Source: Deltaproteobacteria bacterium (GTDB taxonomy: Bacteria; Desulfobacterota; Desulfobacteria; Desulfobacterales; UBA11574). From it: a DNA stretch of 12,536 bases. The number at the start of each line of letters is the position of its first letter. The first letter of the stretch is position 1. Shown one piece after another: positions 1-7,942 of this stretch. Location: assembly GCA_019313025.1 (NCBI GenBank), contig JAFDCA010000349.1, positions 1-12,536 on the forward strand, written 5' to 3'. The notes under the pieces are model-generated. The model was not told the DNA's origin and ran no database searches. It was given only the letters and a program-made list of their open reading frames with translations. The translations under genes were made by a program, and so were the position numbers.

Positions 1-781
1 CCCACAGCGTGCCGGCAGGTGTATTTGGAAAACGCGTTTTTGTTCTTTCAACCCTTGGATTATGCTGCGTGCCGTACCAAGTAACATATCCTTCTGTTCC
101 GCCAAGGAAAATTCTAGTGCCCAGGCCAATGGTCTTATAATAGGGATCATTGAAAAGCGGGCTGAGTTGTCCAGCCGAGCAATAATTTACATTGGCGGCT
201 CTGGGTTTCAAAGCACCCATGTAGGTGTAAACCGTTTTACTCGTAAGATTCACTGCACAGTTATAGTTTTGATATCCGTTTCGAGGATTACAGAGTACAG
301 CATTGGGAAGTTTTTTTAATGAAATTTCCTTTTCAATAATCCTTTGCGGATAGCAGTCCGTCCCGTAGGCATCGGCCTTTAAGTAGACCTTCTTTCCTGC
401 AACCAGATCTTGAATAACATGTCCTCCGCCATAGTTAAATTCACCTGGATAGACTTTGTTCAAAGGGTCATCCTCACAAGGTTCAGTGACGCCAATATAG
501 CAATCTACGGCAGCAAGTCCAGCATATGCCGGTACATTGTTCAACCAAACCCTCGATGCTTTGATTCTCGGAACAGAGTGCCCGAAGTTTAAAAATGCAC
601 CCGATGAACACATTGGTGCAAATGTGCCGGTGGTAACAACGTCTACATGCCTTGCCGCCTCCACCGGCCCTTCTTCCTTAACAATATCTATGATCTCCTC
701 GGCGGTGACGACAACAACCTCTCCGGTTTTGATCCTCTCATTAATATACTGGTAGGACTTATTAATTTTATGTTTTTTCAT
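1..781 (-). CDS. L-aspartate semialdehyde sulfurtransferase (DUF39/COG1900 homocysteine biosynthesis), partial
   Basis: Reverse-strand frame, open from an ATG at 779-781 to the left edge (260 codons, no stop), so the C-terminus is missing. My translation of the reverse complement starts MKKHKINKSYQYINERIK and contains GTFAPMCSSGAFLNFGH, a GGGHVIQDLVAGK stretch and AYGTDCYP. I recognise these as the DUF39/COG1900 family, which in methanogens and some anaerobic bacteria converts aspartate semialdehyde plus sulfide to homocysteine. Cys58 and Cys143 sit where the family has its two important cysteines. The assignment rests on recalled family motifs. The usual partner, a small NIL/ferredoxin-domain protein, would lie beyond the left edge, as might any C-terminal CBS domains. 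There is only weak Shine-Dalgarno character (AAGAG) before the start. It lies 85 nt downstream of the M23 peptidase gene on the same strand and may be co-transcribed with it. Confidence 0.85.
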   Translation of the reverse strand, partial: MKKHKINKSYQYINERIKTGEVVVVTAEEIIDIVKEEGPVEAARHVDVVTTGTFAPMCSSGAFLNFGHSVPRIKASRVWLNNVPAYAGLAAVDCYIGVTEPCEDDPLNKVYPGEFNYGGGHVIQDLVAGKKVYLKADAYGTDCYPQRIIEKEISLKKLPNAVLCNPRNGYQNYNCAVNLTSKTVYTYMGALKPRAANVNYCSAGQLSPLFNDPYYKTIGLGTRIFLGGTEGYVTWYGTQHNPRVERTKTRFPNTPAGTLW

Positions 782-866
782 TGGCTGCTCTTTGCTGCTA
801 TCTATAAAGAATAAATATTTATCACATAAAGCATTATTTTATCTATGATTGCCTAAAATTGGCCGA

Positions 867-2243
867 CTAATATAAAGATTTTATTGTTTCGATTTTTGTT
901 GAAATATTGTTCTTTATCCAGTTGGCATCCCACCATTCAACAGGATTCACAAAGGTGTTATGAACGATTATTCCAAAATGAAGGTGATCCCCGCCTGCAA
1001 GTCCCGTGCTTCCAGTGCGGCCGAGAACCTCACCTTTAGATACCATCTGCCCCTGTTTGACATCAAAAGCGCTTAAATGTGAATATATACTGAACAATCC
1101 AAAGCCATGATCTAACACAATTGTTTTCCCGTAAATGCCGAGATCGCCGGCAAAGACAACCTTTCCGTTGTTTGAGGACGGAACCGGCGAATGTGCCACC
1201 GAGGCCAGATCAATGCCTAAATGGACCTGTTGATCGATGATGTGATCTTTATATTTATATTCACGATGATCGGCGAAATTGGCTTTTCTTGCCGAATTGG
1301 GAAGTCTCAAAAATGCGCCATTCCAATATAGTTTCTTATCTGTTTCAATGACGATCTCTACTATTTGTCTTCCATCGGAAATCCGAAGCTCGCGATTAAC
1401 TTTAAGAAACTTATCGATCATGGGTGTTTCGGAGTCAAGAGAAACATCGATATTAAATTCAGGCATTTTCCAATTCAGAAATTTATCTGAAATTTTTATG
1501 ACAACATTTTTAAAAGTTCTTTTTTTAATATAATATGGAAACCCTGCCTTGGAATTGTTGCCGGCAAAATCGGTTGCCTTAACAAAGATATTCGTGCCTG
1601 GCCCCTGGGTGTAATTCAGCGTGAAAAAGGCCATAAAGATATTCTTATCCTTAAAATATCCGGAATATCCAGGAAAAAAATTCTCGCCCACGGTTACACC
1701 GCTATTCAGACACGGTTCAGACAATTTATAAATAACAAGGCCGGTACCACCCTGACTGACGTTATGAATCCTTGTGAGAATTCCCAGATCAGGTGGCTTT
1801 GTATCGATGACGACATCTTTTTCCAGATACGTCGTGTTTCCCTTGAGCCAACTCCGCCAGGAAAAATCCTTTGCAACCATTCTCAAAATCGCCTTACCGT
1901 CGGTAATTCCCAGACTCTCAGGCTCAATTTTGATGTTAAAGGATGCCTCGAGCTTTTCCCCACCGCCAATAATACCTGAAGAGGGTAAATGCTTCTGAAA
2001 CAAAACAGTTTCTTTGCCGTCTTTAACAAGGCCGATCCATACTTTTCGGACACCGGTTTGAGGGTCAGATACGGTAACAGAGAGCGTTTGGGCCTTGCCA
2101 ATATACTCGGGCGGAGGTTCTATTAGAATAGAAGGCTTTTTTCCTTCGAGCTTTGTCACCATGATCCATGCAACAGGCAAAAGAACGATTGCGCAGACCA
2201 GCAGGATAAACCTTGACTTTATGATTTTTTTAACAGTTTTCAA
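867..2243 (-). CDS. Membrane-anchored M23 family zinc metallopeptidase (murein endopeptidase-like)
   Basis: This 458-residue protein has a short basic N-terminus and one hydrophobic segment (about residues 12-30), a signal anchor placing the rest in the periplasm. Residues about 40-330 look beta-rich and Ig-like, with FVKATDFAGNNS-type stretches. The C-terminal third is a complete M23 (LytM-type) domain. HLGID supplies zinc ligands H341 and D345, YSHLS supplies H389, and HLHFG supplies H420 and H422. By comparison with LytM, all zinc ligands and both catalytic histidines are present, so it should be an active peptidoglycan endopeptidase; the substrate bond is not determinable. The start is TTG: no in-frame ATG lies between the upstream TAA and this codon, and AGAAGG precedes it by about 15 nt. 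Transcription is divergent from kdsA, with its own promoter-like sequence at 2281-2309. Confidence 0.9.
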   Translation of the reverse strand: MKTVKKIIKSRFILLVCAIVLLPVAWIMVTKLEGKKPSILIEPPPEYIGKAQTLSVTVSDPQTGVRKVWIGLVKDGKETVLFQKHLPSSGIIGGGEKLEASFNIKIEPESLGITDGKAILRMVAKDFSWRSWLKGNTTYLEKDVVIDTKPPDLGILTRIHNVSQGGTGLVIYKLSEPCLNSGVTVGENFFPGYSGYFKDKNIFMAFFTLNYTQGPGTNIFVKATDFAGNNSKAGFPYYIKKRTFKNVVIKISDKFLNWKMPEFNIDVSLDSETPMIDKFLKVNRELRISDGRQIVEIVIETDKKLYWNGAFLRLPNSARKANFADHREYKYKDHIIDQQVHLGIDLASVAHSPVPSSNNGKVVFAGDLGIYGKTIVLDHGFGLFSIYSHLSAFDVKQGQMVSKGEVLGRTGSTGLAGGDHLHFGIIVHNTFVNPVEWWDANWIKNNISTKIETIKSLY

Positions 2244-2280
2244 TGGGTTAAAGATCGCCCTTCTTTTTTATAAATTATTG

Positions 2281-2309
2281 ATAATAACAGTAAAAAAGAC
2301 AGTAATCAA
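2281..2309 (-). promoter_or_regulatory. Sigma70-type promoter candidate for the M23 peptidase gene
   Basis: On the reverse strand, TTGATT (2304-2309) and TATTAT (2281-2286) are separated by exactly 17 nt. They match the -35 consensus at 4/6 and the -10 consensus at 5/6. Transcription would begin near 2274, leaving a leader of about 30 nt before the TTG start. Two ACAGTAA copies (plus-strand 2287-2293 and 2299-2305) occupy the spacer, and an inverted ACTGT lies at 2312-2316. These could be an operator, but this is unproven. Confidence 0.5.
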
Positions 2310-2393
2310 GGACTGTTTTCCTTTTTTCGTTTCTTGACTTTTACCCACATGCGCGATAAATGTTAATTGTTTTAGCGCACAACATGACACAGA

Positions 2394-2423
2394 TTGACAA
2401 TTTTAAATAAATCAACATACGAT
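2394..2423 (+). promoter_or_regulatory. Sigma70-type promoter candidate for kdsA
   Basis: A perfect -35 hexamer TTGACA (2394-2399) is followed after 18 nt by TACGAT (2418-2423), a 4/6 match to the -10 box. It is correctly oriented for kdsA, leaving an untranslated leader of about 100 nt. It shares the 285-nt divergent region 2244-2528 with the M23 promoter. I see no ORF or terminator in that region. Confidence 0.5.
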
Positions 2424-2528
2424 CTCAACATAAAAGATTTCAGGTTCACACATTCATAAAAAGCGCTTACCACCGATATGAATTTCAATAAATCGATGAC
2501 ATACGGATTTTAAAGGGTTATAGAAAAA

Positions 2529-3380
2529 TTGGTCAATATTGTTAAAACAGGTAATATCTCAATCGGAAAAGGATCTCAACTGATTTTGATCTCAGGTCCT
2601 TGTGTTATAGAAAATTATGAAACGACGTTTCAAATCGCATCATTTCTAAAAGATTTAACTGCCCGATTGAACATTCCTTTTATATTTAAAGCGTCTTATG
2701 ACAAAGCAAACCGAACGTCCATTAATTCTTTCAGGGGACCCGGATTAATGGATGGGCTCAACATCTTAGATCGGATCAAATCGGAACTCGACCTTGCGAT
2801 CATTTCGGATGTTCACAGGATATCTGAAATTGCTGATGCAGCAAGCGTTTTGGACGTCATTCAGATTCCTGCTTTTTTATGCAGGCAAACTGATTTTGTT
2901 GAAGAAGTTGCCAAAGCTGGAAAGCCGCTTAATATTAAGAAAGGGCAGTTTCTTGCCCCTTGGGATATAAAAAATGTTATAGAAAAGGTGACTGCTACCG
3001 GAAACAACCAAATTCTGCTCACAGAACGGGGAACCATGTTTGGGTATAACAACCTCGTAGTCGATTTTCGCAGCATAAAAATAATGCAAGATATGGGCTG
3101 GCCGGTGATATTTGATGCAACGCACAGCATCCAGCTTCCCGGCGGGGCCGGCAAAAGTTCAGGGGGACAGCGTGAATTTGCATCAACCCTTGCCAGAGCG
3201 GCAGTGGCTGCCGGTGTCGACGGCGTATTCATGGAAGTTCACCCTGACCCCGACAAGGCGTTGTGTGACGGGCCGAACTCATTAAAACTTGACACCTTAT
3301 ATGAACTGCTTTCTCAACTAAAGGCGATTCGAAAGGCTTTATTTAGTTTAAAAAAAGGTTCTTTTCAGGAGGGAAAATAG
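2529..3380 (+). CDS. kdsA: 3-deoxy-8-phosphooctulonate synthase (KDO-8-P synthase)
   Basis: Condenses phosphoenolpyruvate with arabinose-5-phosphate to KDO-8-phosphate, the first committed step of KDO synthesis for the LPS inner core; cytoplasmic. The 283 residues match the usual family length (about 280). Recognisable motifs are ISGPCVIEN (21-29), FKASYDKANRTS (53-64), FRGPG (68-72), KKGQFLAPWD (137-146), FDATHSIQLPGG (195-206), and MEVHPDPDKALCDGPN (235-250). Cys25 replaces the Asn of the E. coli metal-independent enzyme, and with H199, E236 and D247 it gives the ligand set of metal-dependent enzymes such as that of Aquifex. The start is TTG: an in-frame TAA lies six codons upstream with no ATG between, and AAAGGG lies 11 nt before. 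The phosphatase gene kdsC follows after 163 nt. The cytidylyltransferase gene kdsB is not in the window. Confidence 0.97.
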   Translation: MVNIVKTGNISIGKGSQLILISGPCVIENYETTFQIASFLKDLTARLNIPFIFKASYDKANRTSINSFRGPGLMDGLNILDRIKSELDLAIISDVHRISEIADAASVLDVIQIPAFLCRQTDFVEEVAKAGKPLNIKKGQFLAPWDIKNVIEKVTATGNNQILLTERGTMFGYNNLVVDFRSIKIMQDMGWPVIFDATHSIQLPGGAGKSSGGQREFASTLARAAVAAGVDGVFMEVHPDPDKALCDGPNSLKLDTLYELLSQLKAIRKALFSLKKGSFQEGK

Positions 3381-3433
3381 TTGAGTCATGTGGGATCCAA
3401 GGCTCAACTAAAAAGTAAATTAAAGTTTATCCG

Positions 3434-3454
3434 TTAAAATTACGATAATTTTAA
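3434..3454. repeat. Perfect 9-bp inverted repeat upstream of kdsC
   Basis: TTAAAATTA (3434-3442) and TAATTTTAA (3446-3454) are exact reverse complements separated by CGA. The stem is all A/T and has no following T-run, so it is not a rho-independent terminator. The position, in the kdsA-kdsC gap about 90 nt before the kdsC start and just upstream of a weak promoter-like sequence, would suit an operator. The regulator is unknown. Confidence 0.4.
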
Positions 3455-3467
3455 TATAGATGACCAT

Positions 3468-3496
3468 TTGAGTGTTAGTTAGGGCTTCGGTCAAAT
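3468..3496 (+). promoter_or_regulatory. Weak sigma70-like promoter candidate before kdsC
   Basis: TTGAGT (3468-3473) and TCAAAT (3491-3496) are spaced by 17 nt, each a 4/6 match to consensus. It would start a transcript about 40 nt before kdsC, and the AT-rich dyad at 3434-3454 lies directly upstream. In AT-rich DNA such matches arise by chance, so confidence is low. Confidence 0.22.
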
Positions 3497-3543
3497 TGGC
3501 ATCCGGCCCATAGGGTCACTGCCCCGGAGGAAATAATCGAGTT

Positions 3544-4056
3544 ATGGTTTCAAACAAACTCAAAAAGATCAAGCTCCTTCTTCTTGATGTTGACGGCGTT
3601 CTCACCGACGGCGGCATAATTTATAACGATAACGGCTCGGAAACAAAAGTTTTTAACGTAAAGGACGGTCTTGGTATAAGACTTCTTATAAAGGCAGGAA
3701 TTCATCTGGGCATCGTCACCGGCAGACGCTCAAATGCACTTTATAGCCGATGCAAGGATCTCGGTATTAAAATTATTTATGATGGTGTTGGCAATAAGAT
3801 CGATGTGCTGGATGAACTGTTGGATCAAACCGGAGTTTCTGCTGAAGAAGTTGCCTTTATCGGCGATGACCTGCCTGATCTTGCTATGATGAAAATGGTT
3901 GGGCTGTCAATAGCCGTCGGAGATGCGCATAAATCAATCATTGACTCTGCGGATATGGTCACATCCGCCAAAGGTGGACATGGGGCTGTAAGAGAAGCAT
4001 GTGAGGCGATATTAAAAGCCAAAGGGCTATGGGAAGACATTCTGGAAAGTTTTTAG
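3544..4056 (+). CDS. kdsC: 3-deoxy-D-manno-octulosonate 8-phosphate phosphatase (HAD family)
   Basis: Hydrolyses KDO-8-phosphate to KDO, the step after KdsA. It is a HAD superfamily phosphatase of the C0 (capless) type, for which family members are tetramers. Seen in the 170 residues: motif I DVDGVLTDG with nucleophile D15 and D17, motif II with T59 in GIVTGRRS, K85 in the GNKID stretch, and motif IV GDDLPD (107-112) with D108 and D109. The tail GGHGAVREACEAIL (144-157) is typical of KdsC. It is a little shorter than E. coli KdsC (188 residues) but has every catalytic element. The ATG start is preceded by a strong CGGAGGAA ribosome site. lptC starts one base after its stop, so the two are likely translationally coupled. 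Confidence 0.95.
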   Translation: MVSNKLKKIKLLLLDVDGVLTDGGIIYNDNGSETKVFNVKDGLGIRLLIKAGIHLGIVTGRRSNALYSRCKDLGIKIIYDGVGNKIDVLDELLDQTGVSAEEVAFIGDDLPDLAMMKMVGLSIAVGDAHKSIIDSADMVTSAKGGHGAVREACEAILKAKGLWEDILESF

Positions 4057-4057
4057 C

Positions 4058-4642
4058 ATGAAACTTATAAAAAACACGTATCAGAAAAAGTTAAAAGTTT
4101 TTCTGATTTCTTTGATATTTCTGACATTTGGTGTCATTATAATAGCTTTTTTGCAATATCTCCATGTTTTAGAAAAAAACGACACGCCTGTTTCCACAGA
4201 GCAAAGCCAAGCAAATATCTCTATTGGAAAGGCGCATCAAACTGCTACCCGAAATGGAAGAAAGGAATGGAGTCTGGAGGCCGCCTCCGCTGATTACATG
4301 AATGAAAACAATCAGGCAATTTTCAAAGATCTGTCTGTGACGTTTTATCTCAAAGATGAAACCAAGGTTTATATAACAGCAAATCAAGGAATTTTAAAAA
4401 CAGACTCCAACGACATGGAAATATACGGGAATGTTGTTGTAAAAAATGAAGACTACAAACTAATATGTGAAAACTTACATTACAAACATGACAACCGAAT
4501 CATTTTTTCAAAAGTTCCGGTTAACATTACAGGAAATTCATTTGAACTCGTCGCTGATTCCATGTCATTAAATTTAAACACCAACAAGGCGTTTTTTGAA
4601 GGAAAAGTCAAAGGAATTTTTAGTGGGCTCTTCACGCTTTAA
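4058..4642 (+). CDS. lptC: LPS export ABC transporter periplasmic protein LptC
   Basis: LptC is the bitopic inner-membrane part of the LptB2FGC complex that passes LPS from the transporter to periplasmic LptA. The 194-residue protein has a basic N-terminus and a single transmembrane helix (about residues 13-35, VFLISLIFLTFGVIIIAFLQYL without its ends). The periplasmic region has the beta-jellyroll pattern of the LptC/DUF1239 family: GRKEWSLEAASADY, then ILKTDSNDMEIYGNVVV and DSMSLNLNTNKAFFEGKV. The length matches E. coli LptC (191). The call rests on these features and on the position between kdsC and lptA. Its end overlaps the start of lptA by 20 nt with the GTG start preferred here. Confidence 0.9.
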   Translation: MKLIKNTYQKKLKVFLISLIFLTFGVIIIAFLQYLHVLEKNDTPVSTEQSQANISIGKAHQTATRNGRKEWSLEAASADYMNENNQAIFKDLSVTFYLKDETKVYITANQGILKTDSNDMEIYGNVVVKNEDYKLICENLHYKHDNRIIFSKVPVNITGNSFELVADSMSLNLNTNKAFFEGKVKGIFSGLFTL

Positions 4643-5204
4643 TCAACATTATTTAAAAACCTTTCGATATCAGGCTGCATTTTTTTTGCTTGTCTATAGT
4701 TTTGTGATACAAATGGCGTATGCTAACGATACATCGCATCATCCGAATAAAAAAAATCCCGGGGCAAACGAAGCCATTCATATTACATCAGATAGACTGA
4801 TCTCTGACAACAAAGCCGGATATGCCGAATTTATCGGGAACGTAAAAGCAACCCAAAAAGATACCGTTATTACATCGGATAGACTTAAAATCTTTTATAA
4901 AAAAAATATTGCCAATAAAGGGCCCATATCTGTGAGTGAAGAATCGATACATAAAATTGTTGCCCAGGGCAATGTTGAAATAAAATTTGACAACAGGCTT
5001 GCAACTACTCAACAGGCCGTATACAATACAGAAACCATGGTGCTTGTATTGTCAGGGAACAACTCGAAAATCATTAGTGAAAATGATTCTATTTCTGGAG
5101 AAAAAATAACATTTTACAGAACAGACGGACGCATTGATGTTGAAAGTGGGGATAAAAAACGAGTGGAAGCAGTGTTTTATTCGAGGCAAAAGGATGTAAA
5201 ATAA
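4623..5204 (+). CDS. lptA: LPS transport periplasmic protein LptA (OstA-like)
   Basis: LptA forms the periplasmic bridge that carries LPS from LptC to the outer-membrane LptD. From the GTG at 4623 the protein has 193 residues. It begins with a signal peptide (hydrophobic AAFFLLVYSFVIQMAYA) with likely cleavage after AYA, followed by the OstA/LptA beta-jellyroll repeats (ITSDRLISDNKAGYAEFIGNV, less its ends, and VVAQ/IVAQGNVEIKF-type strands). I chose GTG because AAGGA lies 7 nt before it and because it leaves a normal-length signal peptide. A TTG at 4596 in the same frame is an alternative that would add nine residues. The gene overlaps lptC and its stop TAA directly abuts the TTG of lptB, as in a tightly coupled operon. 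Confidence 0.88.
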   Translation: MGSSRFNQHYLKTFRYQAAFFLLVYSFVIQMAYANDTSHHPNKKNPGANEAIHITSDRLISDNKAGYAEFIGNVKATQKDTVITSDRLKIFYKKNIANKGPISVSEESIHKIVAQGNVEIKFDNRLATTQQAVYNTETMVLVLSGNNSKIISENDSISGEKITFYRTDGRIDVESGDKKRVEAVFYSRQKDVK

Positions 5205-5927
5205 TTGGCAACATTGTCTCTTGAAAATTTGGTTAAAATATATAATGGAAAACAGGTTGTAAATTCAGTTAACATGAAAATAAAAAACAACAGCGTTGTT
5301 GGCCTTCTTGGCCCAAACGGAGCAGGTAAAACCACAACCTTTTATATGACCATTGGAATGATTAAGCCCGATAAAGGACACGTATTTCTCGATGACGAAG
5401 ACATAACGACGTATCCAATGTATCTGAGAGCTCGAAAGGGCGTCGGATATCTTCCCCAAGAGACATCGGTATTTAAAAAATTGACGGTAAAACAAAATAT
5501 CATGGCAATTCTTGAAACATTGTCTATCTCTAAGATAGAGCAGGAAGAACGGGCAGATATACTCCTTGACGAACTCGGAATAAAACATCTGATGAACCAA
5601 AAGGCCAATCTACTCTCAGGTGGGGAAAGGCGGCGTCTCGAAATTACACGCGCACTGGCCACAAATCCTTCGTTTATTCTTCTTGATGAGCCTTTTGCAG
5701 GTATCGATCCATTGGCCGTAATCGACATTAAAAACATCATCAGACATCTTAAAAATAGAGGCATCGGTATTCTTATCTCGGATCATAACGTGAGAGAAAC
5801 ACTTGAAGCCTGTGACACGGCATATATATTAAATGACGGCAAGATTATCGAATCCGGACCTCCGGAAAAGATTGTGTCAAGCAAAATCGCTCGACGAATA
5901 TACTTAGGAGACGAATTTAAATTATAA
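5205..5927 (+). CDS. lptB: LPS export ABC transporter ATP-binding protein LptB
   Basis: LptB is the cytoplasmic ATPase that drives LPS extraction from the inner membrane by LptFG. The 240 residues carry every ABC motif: Walker A GPNGAGKT (36-43, K42), Q-loop PQETS (Q85), signature LSGGERRR (137-144), Walker [14 protein letters not shown] with catalytic E162, and H-loop [10 protein letters not shown] (H194). Length and motif wording match E. coli LptB (241 residues) closely. The start is TTG, immediately after the lptA stop, with AAAGGA about 11 nt upstream. rpoN follows after one base. The permease genes lptF and lptG are not in the window, which is usual because they lie elsewhere in most genomes. 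Confidence 0.98.
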   Translation: MATLSLENLVKIYNGKQVVNSVNMKIKNNSVVGLLGPNGAGKTTTFYMTIGMIKPDKGHVFLDDEDITTYPMYLRARKGVGYLPQETSVFKKLTVKQNIMAILETLSISKIEQEERADILLDELGIKHLMNQKANLLSGGERRRLEITRALATNPSFILLDEPFAGIDPLAVIDIKNIIRHLKNRGIGILISDHNVRETLEACDTAYILNDGKIIESGPPEKIVSSKIARRIYLGDEFKL

Positions 5928-5928
5928 A

Positions 5929-7371
5929 ATGGCCCTTGAATTACGACAACAGTTAAAATTAACTCAACAGCTGATCATGACCCCTCAGCTTCAGATGGCG
6001 ATCAAGCTGTTGCAGCTGTCAAGACTTGAGCTTCTGAATACGATCCGAAAGGAGCTCGAGGAAAATCCGACGCTGGAAGAGGAAGTCCATGAGACTTCTG
6101 TTGAGGAGTCCCTTGATGGACAGTCTGATAAAGTATCCGCCGACTCATCTTCAGCAACAGAAGAAGTCACGATAAAGGAAAACATCCGTGATGATGATAT
6201 CGACTGGAACAATTATATCAATGAATTCAGCTCTTCGGGCAGAACCCATTTCGAGGCCGAAAGAAAAGAATCACCCAATTTCGAATCTTTCATCGCCCAC
6301 AAGGAATCTTTGCGTGAACATTTGCTTTGGCAACTACTTATGACATCTCCCACGAAAGAAGAAGAAAACATCGGAAGTCTCATCGTCGGCAATCTTAATG
6401 AAGATGGTTATTTGGATGCGTCCATCGAAAATCTTGTCACTATGAGCGGTTCTGATCATGATAAGATTGAAAAAGTTCTAGCCCTTATGCAAACATTTGA
6501 TCCCACGGGTGTGTGCGCAAGAGATTTAAGGGAATGTTTGCTCATACAGGCAAGATACTTCAATCTCGATGATACCATCGTCATCAAAATTATCGAAAAC
6601 CATCTCAGTCATCTTGAAAATAAAAACTACAGGGCCATAGCAAAATCCCTAAAAATAAGCATCGAAGATGTCATTACCGCTGTAAGAGTGATCAAAAGCT
6701 TAGAGCCAAGACCCGGCAGAGAATTTTCCGAAGAAGAAGCCCAATACATAAATCCCGACGTCTTTGTCTATAAACTGGAAAACGATTTTGTCATACTGGT
6801 CAACGATGATGGGATGCCAAAACTGCACGTTAACAATTTTTATAAGAATGCCTTCAAGGAGGGCGGAACCTTTTCAGACGATGCAAAGGAATATATTCAA
6901 GAAAAGATGCGATCCGCCACCTGGCTTATCCGAAGTATTCACCAACGTCAAAAAACCATTTTCAAAGTGATGGAAAGTATACTGAAGTTTCAGCGAAGTT
7001 TTTTTGAAAAGGGCATTGCATACTTGAAACCCATGGTATTAAGAGATGTTGCGGAAGATATTGGAATGCACGAATCGACCATCAGCAGGGTAACAACCAA
7101 CAAATATGTCCACACACCGCGCGGTATTTTCGAATTGAAATATTTTTTTAACAGTTCTATCCAGCGGGTCCAAGGTGAAGCTATTGCCTCTGCCAGTGTA
7201 CAAGAGAAGATAAGACAAATTATTGAGAGTGAAGATCCCAAAAAACCTTACAGCGACGATAAAATCTCAAAACTTCTAAAGGAATCAAATATTAGTATTG
7301 CTCGAAGAACCGTTGCCAAATATCGTGAAATGATGAAAGTATTACCATCGAATAAACGCAAAGAATTTTAG
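5929..7371 (+). CDS. rpoN: RNA polymerase sigma-54 factor
   Basis: Alternative sigma factor for -24/-12 promoters that depend on AAA+ activators. The 480-residue protein has the three expected regions. Region I (about 1-50) is glutamine- and leucine-rich (LKLTQQLIMTPQLQMAIKLL) and binds the activator. An acidic region II follows (about 50-110). The core-binding domain leads to a helix-turn-helix around 371-390 (LRDVAEDIGMHESTISRVT). The RpoN box ARRTVAKYRE (458-467) recognises the -24 element. Length is as in E. coli (477). The ATG lies one base after the lptB stop, so translation probably depends on ribosomes leaving lptB. The lptB-rpoN-hpf-ptsN-rapZ order is widely conserved in proteobacteria. 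Confidence 0.98.
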   Translation: MALELRQQLKLTQQLIMTPQLQMAIKLLQLSRLELLNTIRKELEENPTLEEEVHETSVEESLDGQSDKVSADSSSATEEVTIKENIRDDDIDWNNYINEFSSSGRTHFEAERKESPNFESFIAHKESLREHLLWQLLMTSPTKEEENIGSLIVGNLNEDGYLDASIENLVTMSGSDHDKIEKVLALMQTFDPTGVCARDLRECLLIQARYFNLDDTIVIKIIENHLSHLENKNYRAIAKSLKISIEDVITAVRVIKSLEPRPGREFSEEEAQYINPDVFVYKLENDFVILVNDDGMPKLHVNNFYKNAFKEGGTFSDDAKEYIQEKMRSATWLIRSIHQRQKTIFKVMESILKFQRSFFEKGIAYLKPMVLRDVAEDIGMHESTISRVTTNKYVHTPRGIFELKYFFNSSIQRVQGEAIASASVQEKIRQIIESEDPKKPYSDDKISKLLKESNISIARRTVAKYREMMKVLPSNKRKEF

Positions 7372-7385
7372 GGAGGTTTTCCACA

Positions 7386-7919
7386 ATGCAAACATCGGTG
7401 ACATTCAAAAATATTGACCCCTCTGAAAATTTAAAATCATATGTCGGAGAAAAACTGGATCGTTTTGACAAGTATTTATACAACCCAGCTGAAGCAAATG
7501 TTGTTCTCTCTGTGGAAAAATTTCGCCATATGGCTGAAATTAACATTGTCGGTGACCGGCTAAACATTTATGGCAAAGAGGTAACAGGAGATATGTATTC
7601 AGCCATAGATATTGCACTGGACAAACTTGAAAAACAAATTAAGAAAAATAAAGGAAAAATAAGAAAATATCGAAGCGGTTCGAAATCCAATACAAAGGAC
7701 AATATTGTTGAAGACGCACCCTTTGTGGAAGATGAGGCCACTCGACATATCATCGTTACAAATATTGAATACAAGCCCATGGATGTGGAAGAAGCAATTA
7801 TGCAGATGGGCCTTGTAAATAATAATTTCCTTGTTTTTACAGATGCCAGAAGTAATCAGGTCAATGTTCTCTACCGGCGCAAAGACGGTAACTACGGTCT
7901 GATTCAACCCAGAGGCTAA
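7386..7919 (+). CDS. hpf: Long-form ribosome hibernation promoting factor
   Basis: Binds the 30S subunit in the decoding region and promotes ribosome dimerisation in stationary or stressed cells. The 177 residues contain an N-terminal S30AE/RaiA-type domain (about 1-95, starting QTSVTFKNIDPSENLKSYV) and a basic linker (KKNKGKIRKYRSG). The C-terminal long-HPF dimerisation domain (about 118-175) includes PMDVEEAIMQMGLVNNNFLVF and ends NYGLIQP. E. coli HPF is short (95 residues) and needs RMF. The long form here implies 100S formation without RMF. A strong GGGAGG ribosome site precedes the ATG, 14 nt after rpoN. The strong site suggests higher output than its neighbours. Confidence 0.96.
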   Translation: MQTSVTFKNIDPSENLKSYVGEKLDRFDKYLYNPAEANVVLSVEKFRHMAEINIVGDRLNIYGKEVTGDMYSAIDIALDKLEKQIKKNKGKIRKYRSGSKSNTKDNIVEDAPFVEDEATRHIIVTNIEYKPMDVEEAIMQMGLVNNNFLVFTDARSNQVNVLYRRKDGNYGLIQPRG

Positions 7920-7942
7920 TACCTGGATTCGATGAAAATAAA

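Noticed and set aside
62..755. Plus-strand open frames of 60-85 codons at the left edge
   Set aside because: They are antisense to the uninterrupted DUF39 gene on the minus strand, whose translation shows clear family motifs.
2861..3232. 123-codon minus-strand frame inside kdsA
   Set aside because: The opposite strand encodes conserved KdsA motifs throughout; the antisense translation resembles no family I know.
3434..3454. Terminator between kdsA and kdsC
   Set aside because: The stem is entirely A/T with no following T-run, so it would not terminate by itself.
3494..3510. TTGGCATCCGGCCCATA as a sigma-54 promoter before kdsC
   Set aside because: The GG and GC elements are 8 nt apart instead of the required 12, so the -24/-12 spacing fails.
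5342..5764. 140-codon minus-strand frame inside lptB
   Set aside because: It is a shadow of lptB, serine- and arginine-rich as expected for the antisense of this coding sequence.
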